Below, one piece after another: positions 34,785-44,911 of a DNA stretch of 64,000 nucleotides (position 1 is the first letter of the stretch; each line of letters starts with the position of its first letter). A model generated the notes under the pieces. That model worked only from the letters and a program-made list of their open reading frames with translations, searched no databases and was not told where the DNA came from. Origin of the DNA: JAAZNF01 sp964561025 (GTDB taxonomy: Bacteria; Myxococcota; B64-G9); assembly GCA_964561025.1 (NCBI GenBank), contig CAZLNM010000001.1:1-64000 (forward strand), given 5' to 3'. Made by a program: the position numbers and the translations under genes.

Positions 34785-36652
34785 TGCATGAACTGGTGTG
34801 CCTGCGGGTGCAGGACGGCGCGGGTGGCGAAGAGGTCGAGCGCATCCTGGGGCCGGTCGTGTCCGTGGGGCGAGGCGTGGGAAACGACGTCGCGTTGCGG
34901 GACGCCCGCGTCTCGGCGCTGCACGGTCGGCTGGTGGTGGAGGGCGGCCGGGTGTTCTTCCAGGACCTCGGCAGCACCAACGGCTCGGCCCTCATCCGCG
35001 ATGGCGCCCGGCGGGCGTTGCCACGAGGGGGGGACGAGCGCACCGAACTCCTGCCAGGCGATGAGATCCTCCTGGGCGACGCCGGCCAGCCCTCGCGCCT
35101 GCGCCTCGTGCGGCTCTCGGCGGGCACGGCCGCCCGCCCCTGCTCCGAAACCGTCCTGGCCCGCCGCGCCCTGGGCGACGGCGCAGGCGCGGGCGCGCGG
35201 GAGCGTTTCAGCGAGCTGCTCCAGCTCCTATCTTCGCTACGCGCCGAAGAGGACGTCGCCACGGCGGCCGGGCGGGTGGTGGGGTACCTGGAACGCGTCC
35301 TGGGCCGGCCGGAGGTCGCCGAGTGCCTGCTGTGGGAGGAAGGCGACGTTCCCGTTCGCCTGTTCCCGCCGGGGGAGCCCGTCTTGCGGGGAAGCCCGCT
35401 CGAGGCGACGCTGCGCTCGTTGCGGGATCGGCCCGAGGCGTTGCTGCTCGAGGAGGCCGCCAGTGAATCACGGCGCCGCTTCGTCATCCTGGCCCCGCTC
35501 GTGTGCGGCGAGCAATTCGCCGGCGCCATCCGCCTGAGCCGCGAGGGAGCGGCCTTCTCGGCCACCGACCTCGAGCTCTCGGCGGTGCTGGCCCAGCAGC
35601 TATCCGCCGTGCTGTCCGCTCACCGGCTCATCGGGCGCCTGCGCGAGGCCGAGGCCCGGCTCCAGGGCGAGCGGGACTACCTGCGCCGCCGCCTCATGCC
35701 CCGCCCCGCGCTGGAGAACATGCTGGGTGCGAGCCCGGCGCTCTCGGAGGTGAAGCGGCAGATCGAGGCGGCCGCCCCCGCGCGCACCACCGTGCTGATC
35801 CAGGGCGAGACCGGCACCGGCAAGGAGCTGTGCGCCCGGGCCATCCACGAGCTCAGCCCGCGCCGGAGCGCGGCCTTCGCGGCGGTGAACTGCGCCTCGC
35901 TGTCCCGAGGCGTGCTGGAGAGCGAGCTGTTCGGCCACGTGAAGGGGGCCTTCACCGGGGCGCACCGGGAGCGCGAGGGGCTGTTCGCGGTGGCGGACGG
36001 GGGCACCCTGTTTCTGGACGAGGTGGGCGAGATGCCGCTCGATCTCCAGCCCAAGCTGCTCCGCGCCATCGAAGAGGGCGAGGTGTGGCCGGTGGGGGCG
36101 ACCAGGCCCCGGCGGGTGGACATGCGCCTGGTGGCGGCCACCAACCGCGACCTGGAGGCCGAGGTGCGCGCCGGCCGCTTCCGGCGCGACCTGTGGTACC
36201 GGCTGAACGTCTTTCTGCTGCGCCTGCCGCCCCTGCGCGAGCGGCGCGAGGACATCCTGGCGCTGGCGCGGCACTTCCTCGAGGAGGCAGCCGCCGAGCA
36301 GGGCCGGCCCCACCCCGGCCTGAGCGAACCGGCCGCGGAGGCCCTGCGGGCCTGGGACTGGCCCGGCAACGTGCGCGAGCTCAAGAACGAGATGGAGCGC
36401 GCCTCGCTCATGGCGCCGCCCGGCGCGCCGGTGGAGCCGTGCCACCTCTCCCCCCACCTGACTCCGGCCCCCGCGAGCGCCGCCGCCGGCGAGGAGACGC
36501 TGGAGGCGGCCATGGCCCGGCTCGAGGTCGAGGTGCTACGCCAGGCGCTGCGGCGTCACGGCTTCAACCGCACCCACTGCGCCCGCGCGCTGGGGATCAG
36601 CCGCCAGGCGCTCATCGCCAAGATCGCTCGTTTCCGCATCCGCGAGGAGTAG
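34769..36652 (+). CDS. Sigma-54-dependent transcriptional activator with FHA and GAF domains
   Basis: A 627-residue enhancer-binding protein. An FHA domain (about residues 25-110) shows GRGVGND, S..H and the STNG turn, so it should bind a phosphothreonine protein. A GAF-like region (about 145-300) follows. The AAA+ domain has Walker A GETGTGKE, GAFTGA (the sigma-54 contact loop) and Walker B LFLDEVGE. The C-terminal Fis-type helix-turn-helix reads NRTHCARALGISRQALIAKI. FHA-type activators are common in myxobacteria and are driven by Ser/Thr kinases. The ATG at 34769 has GGAG upstream. A second ATG at 34784 overlaps the preceding stop. Confidence 0.93.
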   Translation: MADTVMHELVCLRVQDGAGGEEVERILGPVVSVGRGVGNDVALRDARVSALHGRLVVEGGRVFFQDLGSTNGSALIRDGARRALPRGGDERTELLPGDEILLGDAGQPSRLRLVRLSAGTAARPCSETVLARRALGDGAGAGARERFSELLQLLSSLRAEEDVATAAGRVVGYLERVLGRPEVAECLLWEEGDVPVRLFPPGEPVLRGSPLEATLRSLRDRPEALLLEEAASESRRRFVILAPLVCGEQFAGAIRLSREGAAFSATDLELSAVLAQQLSAVLSAHRLIGRLREAEARLQGERDYLRRRLMPRPALENMLGASPALSEVKRQIEAAAPARTTVLIQGETGTGKELCARAIHELSPRRSAAFAAVNCASLSRGVLESELFGHVKGAFTGAHREREGLFAVADGGTLFLDEVGEMPLDLQPKLLRAIEEGEVWPVGATRPRRVDMRLVAATNRDLEAEVRAGRFRRDLWYRLNVFLLRLPPLRERREDILALARHFLEEAAAEQGRPHPGLSEPAAEALRAWDWPGNVRELKNEMERASLMAPPGAPVEPCHLSPHLTPAPASAAAGEETLEAAMARLEVEVLRQALRRHGFNRTHCARALGISRQALIAKIARFRIREE

Positions 36653-36656
36653 CCCC

Positions 36657-39626
36657 TCACCCCGGCACGGCCAGCAGGCCGGTGCCGTGCCGGCCGTCCA
36701 GCTCGGCCACCAGGCCGTCGGCAAGACGCACCAGGCGCAGGTGCTCGGTCTCGGCGCACGCCGGCGCGGCGTCCAGCCACTCCCAGTCCACGTACTCCTC
36801 GTCGCGCCCCGCCCGCGCCCCCGGCGGGATGGTCAGGTAGCCCAGCCGCATGGAGGTGAGGTTGTGGAAGAAGTGCGTGCCCTGCGAGGGATCGATGTTG
36901 TAGCCCTCGGGCGAGGCCTCCACGATGATCTGGGCGCCGCTGATGTCGGCCCACTGCACCGGGATGCCCAGCCAGGGGTCCGAGGAGCCCCAGCGCCCGG
37001 GCCCGATCAGCACGTAGGCGCGCTTCTCGGCCAGCAGGCGCTCGTTGAGCTGCGCCACCTCGCGGGCGATGCGCGGGCTGTGCGCCGGCTGGAAGGCCGC
37101 CGGTTTCACGTACACCACGTCGCCGAGCTGGCGCCGCCCGTACCCCAAGGCGCGCCGCGAGCGGCACACCACCCGGGCCACCGAAAGCGGCCGGCCGGAG
37201 AGCTCCTTCACCATCTCGCGGGCCATGAAGGGCCGCACCTGCAAGGCGTACAGGACCGGCTCGCGCCGCGGCGCGTCCGGCAACAGGCGCCGCCCCAGGT
37301 CGCCGAGGTCGCAAGCGAACTCCAGCTCCACCGGCGTGCCCAGGCCTCGCGCGGTGAGCTCGATGAGCCGGGTCAGCGCCGGCGCCAGCGGCACCGAGCC
37401 GTGCTTGAGCAGGTTGTGGAAGGTGAGCACCCACGGCCCGTCGCCGCCCAGGCCCTCCTGGATGACGTCGTTCTCGGCGTCGTAGCGGCTGGCCACCAGC
37501 GGCAGGGTGCCGTCCTCCAGGGCGGCGTCGAGATCGTAGCGCACCACCGCGTCCTTGAGCTCCAGGGCGGGCTCCACCCGGCTGCGCCCGAGGTCCAGCG
37601 CGTAGAAGCTCTGCTGGGCGTGCTCCAGGGTCTGCTGCGGCGTGGCGAACTGCGGCAGCATGGCCGGGTAGCGCGGGCAGAAGCGCAGGCAATCGCCGCC
37701 CTCGACCACGGTGCGCCCCAGCCCCAGGGCCAGCAGCACCACCCCGTCCTCGGACTTGAGCGGCGGCAGCGGGTAGTAGTTGTAGCTCTGGGCCACCCCC
37801 GACAGGTGCGGGTAGAAGCGCCCGCCGAAGCGCTGCCCCACCAGGCTCTGCACGATGACCGCCATCTTCTCTTCTTCGGGGCGGCCGCCGAACTGGGCCA
37901 GGTAGGCGCGCGAGTTGCGCAGGAAGGTGGAGGCGAACACCTGGCGCACGGCGCGCTCCAGGTCCAACCGCCGCGCCCCGGGATCGGGGTCGTTGTTGGG
38001 GATCATCACCGTCTCGTAGATCCCCGCCAGCGGGTGGAGCATGTCGTCCTCCAGCAGCGAGGAGGAGCGCACCGCCAGCGGCCCGCTCAGGTTCTCGAGC
38101 ATGACCTCCAGGCTGCGGCGCACCGCGCTGTTCAGGGCCGCCCGCTCGAAGCGCGCCAGGATCTCCGTGTCCGAAAGTTCGAGCAGCTCCGCCGGTATCA
38201 GCCGGTTCTCCTGCAGGAAGGCGTCGAAGATGTCGGTGGTGAGCACGAAGGTCTGGGGCAGGCACACCCGCATCCCGGCCAGGCGCCCGTCCTCGGCCTG
38301 CACCGTGAGCAGGTGGTTGAGGAAGGCCAGCCCGCGGGCCTTGCCCCCCAGCGAGCCCTCGCCGACGCGCTGGAACAGGCTCTCGCGATCGAAGGCGCGC
38401 GCCGAGAAGTCGGTGATGGTCCCGGCGTTCTCGGTGCGGCGCAGGTGCGACAGCTCCTCGATCAGGTAGCGGCGCACCTCCTCGATGGAGGCGAAGTCGC
38501 TGACCTTGCGCGGGCGCAGCTTCGCCGCCAGATCGAACTCGCTGCGGGCCAGCAGCCAGTTGGAGACGTGGTTGCGGCTGGTGTGAAAGCGCAGCGACTC
38601 CGCGGGCACGCGGGCGATGCATTGTTCCAGCTCGCGCAGGTCCGCCGCCCGGGCCACCTCCTCGCCGCTGGGCAGGCGGAACACGAAGGCCCCGAATCCC
38701 AGGTAGTCGGTGAGGAACTGCCGCACCTCCGAAAGCAGCGAGGGCGAGTTCTTGTGCACGAACAGCCCCAGGGCCCGCGCCGGCCCGGCGAAACGCTCCT
38801 CGGCCGACTGCAACACGATGGGCAGATCGGGGATCTCGGCGCGAATGCGCCGCGCCAGCTCCAGCCCGGCCTCGACGTCCAGCGCGCCGCCGTGGGGGAA
38901 ACCCACGTCGCTGATGAGCGCCAGCAGGTTGTCGCGGTACTTCTCGTAGAGGGCGGTGGCCTCCTCGAAGGTGGTGGCGTGGAGCACCTTGGGCCGGGTG
39001 CGCATGCGCAGCAGGCGGTCCAGCCGGTTGGAGCCCTCGGAGAACAGCGACTGCGACTGCTTCATCAGCTCGGGGAAGAGCACCGACAGGAAGGCCGAGT
39101 AGTAGCGGATGGAGTCCTCCACCACCAGGATCACCCGCAGATCGGCCACGGCGATGTCCCGGTCGGCGTTCAGCCGGTCCTCCAGCTCCTTGATGATGAC
39201 GAGCAGGATCTTGGCGTCCCCGCTCCACAGGTAGATCTTGTCCACCGCCTCGCGGCTCACCAGCTCGCGCAGCCGGGTCATCTCGGCGTGGTCGAAGCCC
39301 AGCACCACCACCGGCAGATCCGGCTGCCGCTCCTTCACCCGCCGCCCGAACTCGGCCAGGTCGGTGTCGGCCATCCGGGCCACCCGCAGCACCAGGTCGA
39401 AGCGCTCCTGCGAGAGGCGCTCGAGCGCCTCCTCCTCGGTGGGACAGTGGGTCACGTGCGGGGCGCTGGAGAGGCTGAGGGCCTTGTACTCCAAGAAGAT
39501 CTGCTCGGTGAGGTTGCCCTCCTCCTGGATGACGAAGGCGTCGTAGGGGGTGGACACGAGCAGCACGCTGCGGATGCGCCGCTGCATGAGCTGGTTGAAC
39601 TTCTGGATGCGCAAGGCCGAGGTCAT
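36657..39626 (-). CDS. PEP/pyruvate-binding (ATP-grasp) protein with N-terminal receiver domains
   Basis: A 989-residue protein. The first part has two receiver-like domains. The second is better conserved (VILVVEDS, an Asp in LISDVGFPHGG, and a Lys in VHKNSPS). Then a PEP synthase/PPDK N-terminal ATP-grasp domain follows, with GSLGGKARGLAFL, VRSSSLLEDD, GIYETVMIPN and LGLGRTVVEGGDCLRF. The C-terminus (RAYVLIGPGRWGSSDPWLG) is specific to this family. I see no phosphohistidine domain with GG..SH and no PEP-utilising barrel, so it is not a complete PEP synthase. It may phosphorylate a partner. It converges on the sigma-54 activator gene four bases away. Confidence 0.8.
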   Translation of the reverse strand: MTSALRIQKFNQLMQRRIRSVLLVSTPYDAFVIQEEGNLTEQIFLEYKALSLSSAPHVTHCPTEEEALERLSQERFDLVLRVARMADTDLAEFGRRVKERQPDLPVVVLGFDHAEMTRLRELVSREAVDKIYLWSGDAKILLVIIKELEDRLNADRDIAVADLRVILVVEDSIRYYSAFLSVLFPELMKQSQSLFSEGSNRLDRLLRMRTRPKVLHATTFEEATALYEKYRDNLLALISDVGFPHGGALDVEAGLELARRIRAEIPDLPIVLQSAEERFAGPARALGLFVHKNSPSLLSEVRQFLTDYLGFGAFVFRLPSGEEVARAADLRELEQCIARVPAESLRFHTSRNHVSNWLLARSEFDLAAKLRPRKVSDFASIEEVRRYLIEELSHLRRTENAGTITDFSARAFDRESLFQRVGEGSLGGKARGLAFLNHLLTVQAEDGRLAGMRVCLPQTFVLTTDIFDAFLQENRLIPAELLELSDTEILARFERAALNSAVRRSLEVMLENLSGPLAVRSSSLLEDDMLHPLAGIYETVMIPNNDPDPGARRLDLERAVRQVFASTFLRNSRAYLAQFGGRPEEEKMAVIVQSLVGQRFGGRFYPHLSGVAQSYNYYPLPPLKSEDGVVLLALGLGRTVVEGGDCLRFCPRYPAMLPQFATPQQTLEHAQQSFYALDLGRSRVEPALELKDAVVRYDLDAALEDGTLPLVASRYDAENDVIQEGLGGDGPWVLTFHNLLKHGSVPLAPALTRLIELTARGLGTPVELEFACDLGDLGRRLLPDAPRREPVLYALQVRPFMAREMVKELSGRPLSVARVVCRSRRALGYGRRQLGDVVYVKPAAFQPAHSPRIAREVAQLNERLLAEKRAYVLIGPGRWGSSDPWLGIPVQWADISGAQIIVEASPEGYNIDPSQGTHFFHNLTSMRLGYLTIPPGARAGRDEEYVDWEWLDAAPACAETEHLRLVRLADGLVAELDGRHGTGLLAVPG

Positions 39627-39658
39627 GGGCGGATTCTCCCGGATCGCCGCGCGGACAT

Positions 39659-39690
39659 AAATAAAAAAAAGGGCGCCGCGGGGCGCCCCT
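39659..39690 (-). terminator. Rho-independent terminator of gdhA
   Basis: On the minus strand a 7-bp stem GGGCGCC/GGCGCCC (39671-39688) with a four-base loop is followed directly by eight T (39670-39663) and more T/A-rich sequence. It lies 24 bases after the gdhA stop. It is the clearest terminator of the window. Confidence 0.9.
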
Positions 39691-39711
39691 TGCACCATGC
39701 GATGGCGACCG

Positions 39712-41052
<1,341 letters not shown>

Positions 41053-41180
41053 GCACCAACCTCCTGTAATAGGGAAAGAACAATGGCACTGGCCCGCTTT
41101 GAACCGGGCAGACGGTATGCAAAGGTCACCATGAAGTCAAGCAATCCCGCAGCGGAGAAGCGGCCTGGTGTCGCGGCGCG

Positions 41181-42233
41181 TCAATCGACGGTGAGGGATA
41201 CGAGCTGGTAGGCCCGGCTCCCCAGGCCCAGGCCCTCGGCGATCTCGAGGTACGGAGCGGGGGGGCCCTTGCGGCCCACCTCGGGATTGGCGAGCAGGAT
41301 CTCGTCGCGCAGGTCGACGCCCCGGCTGTCCGCCGCCACCGGGTCGAACGACAGCAGGATGCGCTCCGGCTTGCAGTCGGGCGGGCCGTCGGTGTCCATG
41401 GTGCTCACCCCGATGAGCGCGTCGATGACGCACAGGCGGGAGACGCTGGTTATCACGGGCAGGGTGTTCAGCTCGGGGATGGCGCGCAGCGCGTCGCGGT
41501 GAAAGTCGCCCGGGCGGATGAAGCTGCCGTAGTGGTTTTTGAGCACCCCGGTGAAGCCGGAGACGGTGTGGTTCTTCAGCACCGCCACGTTGAGGAGGTG
41601 CTGCACGCCGCGCGTCAGGATCTTCGACCAGTACATCTTGCGCCCGACCAGGCAGGCGGGCTCCTCCTCGTATCCGGGCGAGCCCTCGCTTCCCTCGGTG
41701 GCCCGCACCGGGCAACCCACCGCGTCCGGGGTGAGGCTGGTGGCAGTGACCTCGAACTCGTCCTGCCGGCGATCCCACACCAGCAGATCCTCGGGGGGCA
41801 TGAGCGCCGAAGCAGTCAGCGAGGAGACCAGGCCGGCGATGACCGGGATGGAGGTGGGTACGCCCTTCTTGTTGAGGCAGTTGACCTTGAGGCCCACCAC
41901 CTCGTTCGTCTGGTAGGCGCCGAGGATGCGCGACCAGGCGGCCGCGAGGTCCGCCTCGCCAGTGAGCGAGAGCAACCCGCGCTCGATGGCCCGGGCCACC
42001 CGCGCCCGGTCGGGGATCTTGTAGCCCGCCTCGACCACGCCCGGCAGGTGGACCTCGACCACCCGGGCGGACGCCGGGCTGGGCGGCGCGCCTCCGTCGA
42101 CAGGCTCGCAGCTGCTCCAGTCGCCGCCGGTGTGCGGCAGGCAGGCCGAGAGCCCGGCCGCCGCCACCCCGGCGCCCGTGAGCCGCAAAAAGTCCCGTCT
42201 GCCGATGTCACGGCGCTTTCGCTTTCGGTCCAT
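41181..42233 (-). CDS. Tat-exported DUF362 family protein
   Basis: A 350-residue protein with a twin-arginine signal (DIGRRDFLRLTGAGVAAAGLSAC), ending in a lipobox-like Cys. The mature part matches the DUF362 family: RARVARAIERGLLSLTGEADLAAAWSRIL, VGLKVNCLNKKGVPTS, NVAVLKNHTVSGFTGVLKNHYG. No ferredoxin-type Cys cluster is present, unlike some DUF362 proteins. The biochemical role of the family is not known. The gene diverges from the GILT-like protein gene across a 168-bp gap and is expressed away from gdhA's start region. Confidence 0.82.
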   Translation of the reverse strand: MDRKRKRRDIGRRDFLRLTGAGVAAAGLSACLPHTGGDWSSCEPVDGGAPPSPASARVVEVHLPGVVEAGYKIPDRARVARAIERGLLSLTGEADLAAAWSRILGAYQTNEVVGLKVNCLNKKGVPTSIPVIAGLVSSLTASALMPPEDLLVWDRRQDEFEVTATSLTPDAVGCPVRATEGSEGSPGYEEEPACLVGRKMYWSKILTRGVQHLLNVAVLKNHTVSGFTGVLKNHYGSFIRPGDFHRDALRAIPELNTLPVITSVSRLCVIDALIGVSTMDTDGPPDCKPERILLSFDPVAADSRGVDLRDEILLANPEVGRKGPPAPYLEIAEGLGLGSRAYQLVSLTVD

Positions 42234-42401
42234 GGGATGACCTTCCTCCTGGCGCCCTCCCGCAACCCGGAATCTAGCACGTCGCCCCCCTTGCCGCCAG
42301 TCCCAAAAGAGTCACGTTGTCCACAAATAGGTCGGCCCGGCTGGACCTCGCCACACGTTGGATCGTATCTTTCAACAGCTGGTCCTGAAAGGAGTCTCCT
42401 G

Positions 42402-43958
42402 ATGAAACCGATTCTTGGCTCGATCCTACTGGCGATCTGGGCGGGAGCGTTGCCCGCGGTGCTCGCGGATACGCCCGCGACGCCAGCCGAGGCACCGCCG
42501 CCGCCGCCCGCGAAGGTGAGCGTGGAGCTCTACGTGATGTCCAAGTGCCCCTACTGCGCCCAGCTCATGGAGGAGCTGGGGCCGCTCCTGGAGGAGCTGA
42601 AGGAGCACGTCGACTTCCGGGTCGGCTTCGTGGGAAGCGAGGTCGAGGGGAAACTGTCGGCCATGCACGGCGAGACCGAGGTGGCCGGCAACCTCCTGGA
42701 GATCTGTGTGCAGCGGCTGCACGGCCACGCCTTGCCCGGCTTCCTGCGCTGCATGGGCCGGCACCTGCGGGCCATCCCCGAAGGCTGGGAGAGTTGCGCG
42801 ACGGCGGTCGGGGCGGACGTGAAAGCGGTGCGCGACTGCGCGGGCGGCAACGAGGGGTGGCGGCTGCTGCGCGACTCCTACCGGGAAGCGTCGGCGCGCA
42901 TGGTGCGCGGCTCCCCGACCTTGTTCATCGGGGGCATTCAGTATCAGGGCAACCGCAGCCGGAACAGCCTGCTCCGCAAGATCTGCGAGGCCGGCGCCTC
43001 CCGGGCCCCGCAGTGCCAGGATCTGGCGCCCATCCCCCGCGTACGCGCGGTGATCCTCTCGGACAGGCGCTGCGCCGACTGCCGGGCTGGGCACTGGCGG
43101 TCCTTGCTGGAGCGCACCTTCGAGAACCTGGACCTGACGGAGGTGGACTACGGCGACCCGGACGGCCAGGCGCTGCACGAGGCGGCTGGCAAGCCGCTGC
43201 TCCCGGCGGTGGTGCTGGATGCGTCCGTGGACGCGCTGGCCAGGGAGTCGAGCTTCCCCTTCAAGGACCGGCTCCAGGCGCAGGGGGATTACCGGGTGCT
43301 GGCGGTCGGCGCGAAGTTCGATCCCACCGCCGAGATCTGCGACAACGGCATCGACGACAACGGAGACCGAAAAGCGGACTGCCGGGATCCTACCTGTAGG
43401 AATTCGATATCCTGCCGGCCCGAGAAGCCCGGCGAGCTGTCGCTGTTCCTCATGTCCCAGTGCCCCTTCGCCGCCAGGGCGGTCGAGGCCCTGCCGGAGG
43501 TGATGAAGGCCACCGGAGTCAGAGAGGTCAGGTTCCACTTCGTGGTCAGCGTGGAGAACGGGCAGTTGGCATCGCTCCACGGCACCGAGGAACTCGCCGA
43601 GGACCGCCGCATGGCCTGCGTACAGAAGAACGCCCCGGCCAAATCGCTGGCCTACGCGAGCTGCCGGATGCGCAATCCCCGCGACCCGGCATGGGAGCTT
43701 TGCACCACGGAAGCGGGCCTGAATCCGGTCACGGTGGGGTCCTGCGCCGACGGGGCCGAGGGGGAGCGCCTGCTCCGCGAGGACGCCAAGCTCGGTTCTC
43801 AGCTGGGCATCCAGGCCAGCCCCACCTGGTTCGCCAACAACCGTTACCCCTTCAACGGCATCCAGGCGCAGGACGTCATCACCAAGTATTGCGCGCACAA
43901 CCAAAAGCGGGCGGCCTGCCGGGCGTTCGTGCCCAAAGTGGAGAGAGAGAGCCCCTGA
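42402..43958 (+). CDS. Exported three-domain thioredoxin/GILT-like protein
   Basis: A 518-residue exported protein, ATG at 42402 with GGAG upstream. After the signal peptide, domain 1 (about 38-195) has C49-P-Y-C52, then HGETEVAGNLLEICVQ, LRCMG and WESCA, the spacing of the gamma-interferon-inducible thiol reductase (GILT) family. Domain 2 (about 212-305) is a short thioredoxin-like unit with C224-A-D-C227. Next comes a Ca-binding-like loop (CDNGIDDNGD). Domain 3 (about 343-515) is again GILT-like but its active site reads C354-P-F-A, without the second Cys. It is a likely periplasmic disulfide protein. Bacterial GILT-like proteins are poorly studied. Confidence 0.78.
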   Translation: MKPILGSILLAIWAGALPAVLADTPATPAEAPPPPPAKVSVELYVMSKCPYCAQLMEELGPLLEELKEHVDFRVGFVGSEVEGKLSAMHGETEVAGNLLEICVQRLHGHALPGFLRCMGRHLRAIPEGWESCATAVGADVKAVRDCAGGNEGWRLLRDSYREASARMVRGSPTLFIGGIQYQGNRSRNSLLRKICEAGASRAPQCQDLAPIPRVRAVILSDRRCADCRAGHWRSLLERTFENLDLTEVDYGDPDGQALHEAAGKPLLPAVVLDASVDALARESSFPFKDRLQAQGDYRVLAVGAKFDPTAEICDNGIDDNGDRKADCRDPTCRNSISCRPEKPGELSLFLMSQCPFAARAVEALPEVMKATGVREVRFHFVVSVENGQLASLHGTEELAEDRRMACVQKNAPAKSLAYASCRMRNPRDPAWELCTTEAGLNPVTVGSCADGAEGERLLREDAKLGSQLGIQASPTWFANNRYPFNGIQAQDVITKYCAHNQKRAACRAFVPKVERESP

Positions 43959-44024
43959 GCCACGGCGGAACCGGGGTCGCCAGCGACGTTCGGTTCTTGC
44001 GGGCCGGGCTCTGCGAGTGCGGGC

Positions 44025-44058
44025 TGCAGGGGCCAGGCCCTGGCCGTTCACCCCTGCA
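44025..44058. terminator. Nested inverted repeat between convergent genes
   Basis: An outer 8-bp inverted repeat TGCAGGGG/CCCCTGCA encloses a perfect 15-base palindrome GGCCAGG-C-CCTGGCC (44031-44045). It lies between the convergent thiol protein and flavin reductase genes and overlaps the end of the latter. No T run follows, so termination is only inferred. Confidence 0.4.
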
Positions 44059-44623
44059 ACTTCGCGAGCAGCCAGGCCATGTTTTCGCCCAGGGTGCGCA
44101 TGGTATCCATCCCCTCGGCGTCTTTGCGCACCTCGCCCTCGTCCCGCCCCACACCGATATTCCAGTAGCTGGAGCCCGGGATGATCATCTGGGAGATGGT
44201 GAAGAAGTGGTTGATGGAGTCGAAGGCGTGGACCGCCCCGGCGCGGCGCACCGCCACCACCGCCGCCCCGACCTTGCGCCTGAGCAGGTCACCGTTGGCG
44301 CGGCTCACGTAGCCGGCGCGGTCGATCAGCGCTTTCAGCTCCGGCGTCAGGTCGGAGAAGTAGGTCGGCGAGCCCAGCAGCACGCCGTCGGCCGAGAACA
44401 TCTTCTCCAGCCAACCGTTGAGCCCATCGCGATCGTTGCTGCAGCGCCGGTTGTGCGCCTTGCGGCAGGCCATGCAGGCCCGGCAGCCCCAGACCTGCTG
44501 GCCGCCGACTTGCACGAGCTCGGTCTCGACGCCGCGGCCGGAGAGCACCTCGAGCACCGTGCGAAGCAAAAGCGAGGTATTCCCCTCGGGCCGCGGGCTG
44601 CCATTGAACGCGACGACCTTCAT
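44048..44623 (-). CDS. Flavodoxin-like NADPH-dependent FMN reductase
   Basis: A 191-residue flavoprotein of the NADPH-dependent FMN reductase (iron-sulfur flavoprotein-like) family. It has the FMN phosphate loop FNGSPRPEGNTSLLL, the Cys-rich segment WGCRACMACRK and the conserved GSPTYFSDLTPELKALIDRAG. The start MKVVAFNGSP is preceded by AAGGAG. Reductases of this group reduce free flavins, quinones or metals. The Cys segment resembles that of iron-sulfur flavoproteins, but its role is uncertain. The gene converges on the GILT-like protein gene. Confidence 0.88.
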   Translation of the reverse strand: MKVVAFNGSPRPEGNTSLLLRTVLEVLSGRGVETELVQVGGQQVWGCRACMACRKAHNRRCSNDRDGLNGWLEKMFSADGVLLGSPTYFSDLTPELKALIDRAGYVSRANGDLLRRKVGAAVVAVRRAGAVHAFDSINHFFTISQMIIPGSSYWNIGVGRDEGEVRKDAEGMDTMRTLGENMAWLLAKLQG

Positions 44624-44911
44624 GAGAGTCTCCTTGTCGAATCGACCGTGAGCCCAGCCTAACGCATGAGCGTCCCGATGCAAACAAGGTCGGCAAAAAA
44701 TGGCGCGAAAGAGGCGGCTTGTTCGCTTACTCCCGGGAGCCCGCCAGAAAAAACCGCTGATCATGGAGGAAATCTGGCGAAGGCGAAGAGGAGGCAAAGA
44801 AAAGAAGCATCGCTGAATAAATCCCTGAAAAGGCGCTGCCAGTAGAAAGACCATCACCAAGAATCAAGGCCAGACATCATCGTCGGCGAGCAACGTCTCC
44901 TGGTTTTTCTG
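44624..44911. other. Intergenic stretch, purine-rich, no gene seen
   Basis: This gap between the flavin reductase start and the uvsE end is A/G-rich on the plus strand and has no credible reading frame, hairpin with T run, or tRNA. It should hold the reductase promoter, which I cannot place. Confidence 0.5.

Noticed and set aside
41053..41180. Sigma-54 promoter near gdhA (TGGCAC at about 41092).
   Set aside because: The TTGC half at the correct distance is missing and the strand does not fit gdhA.
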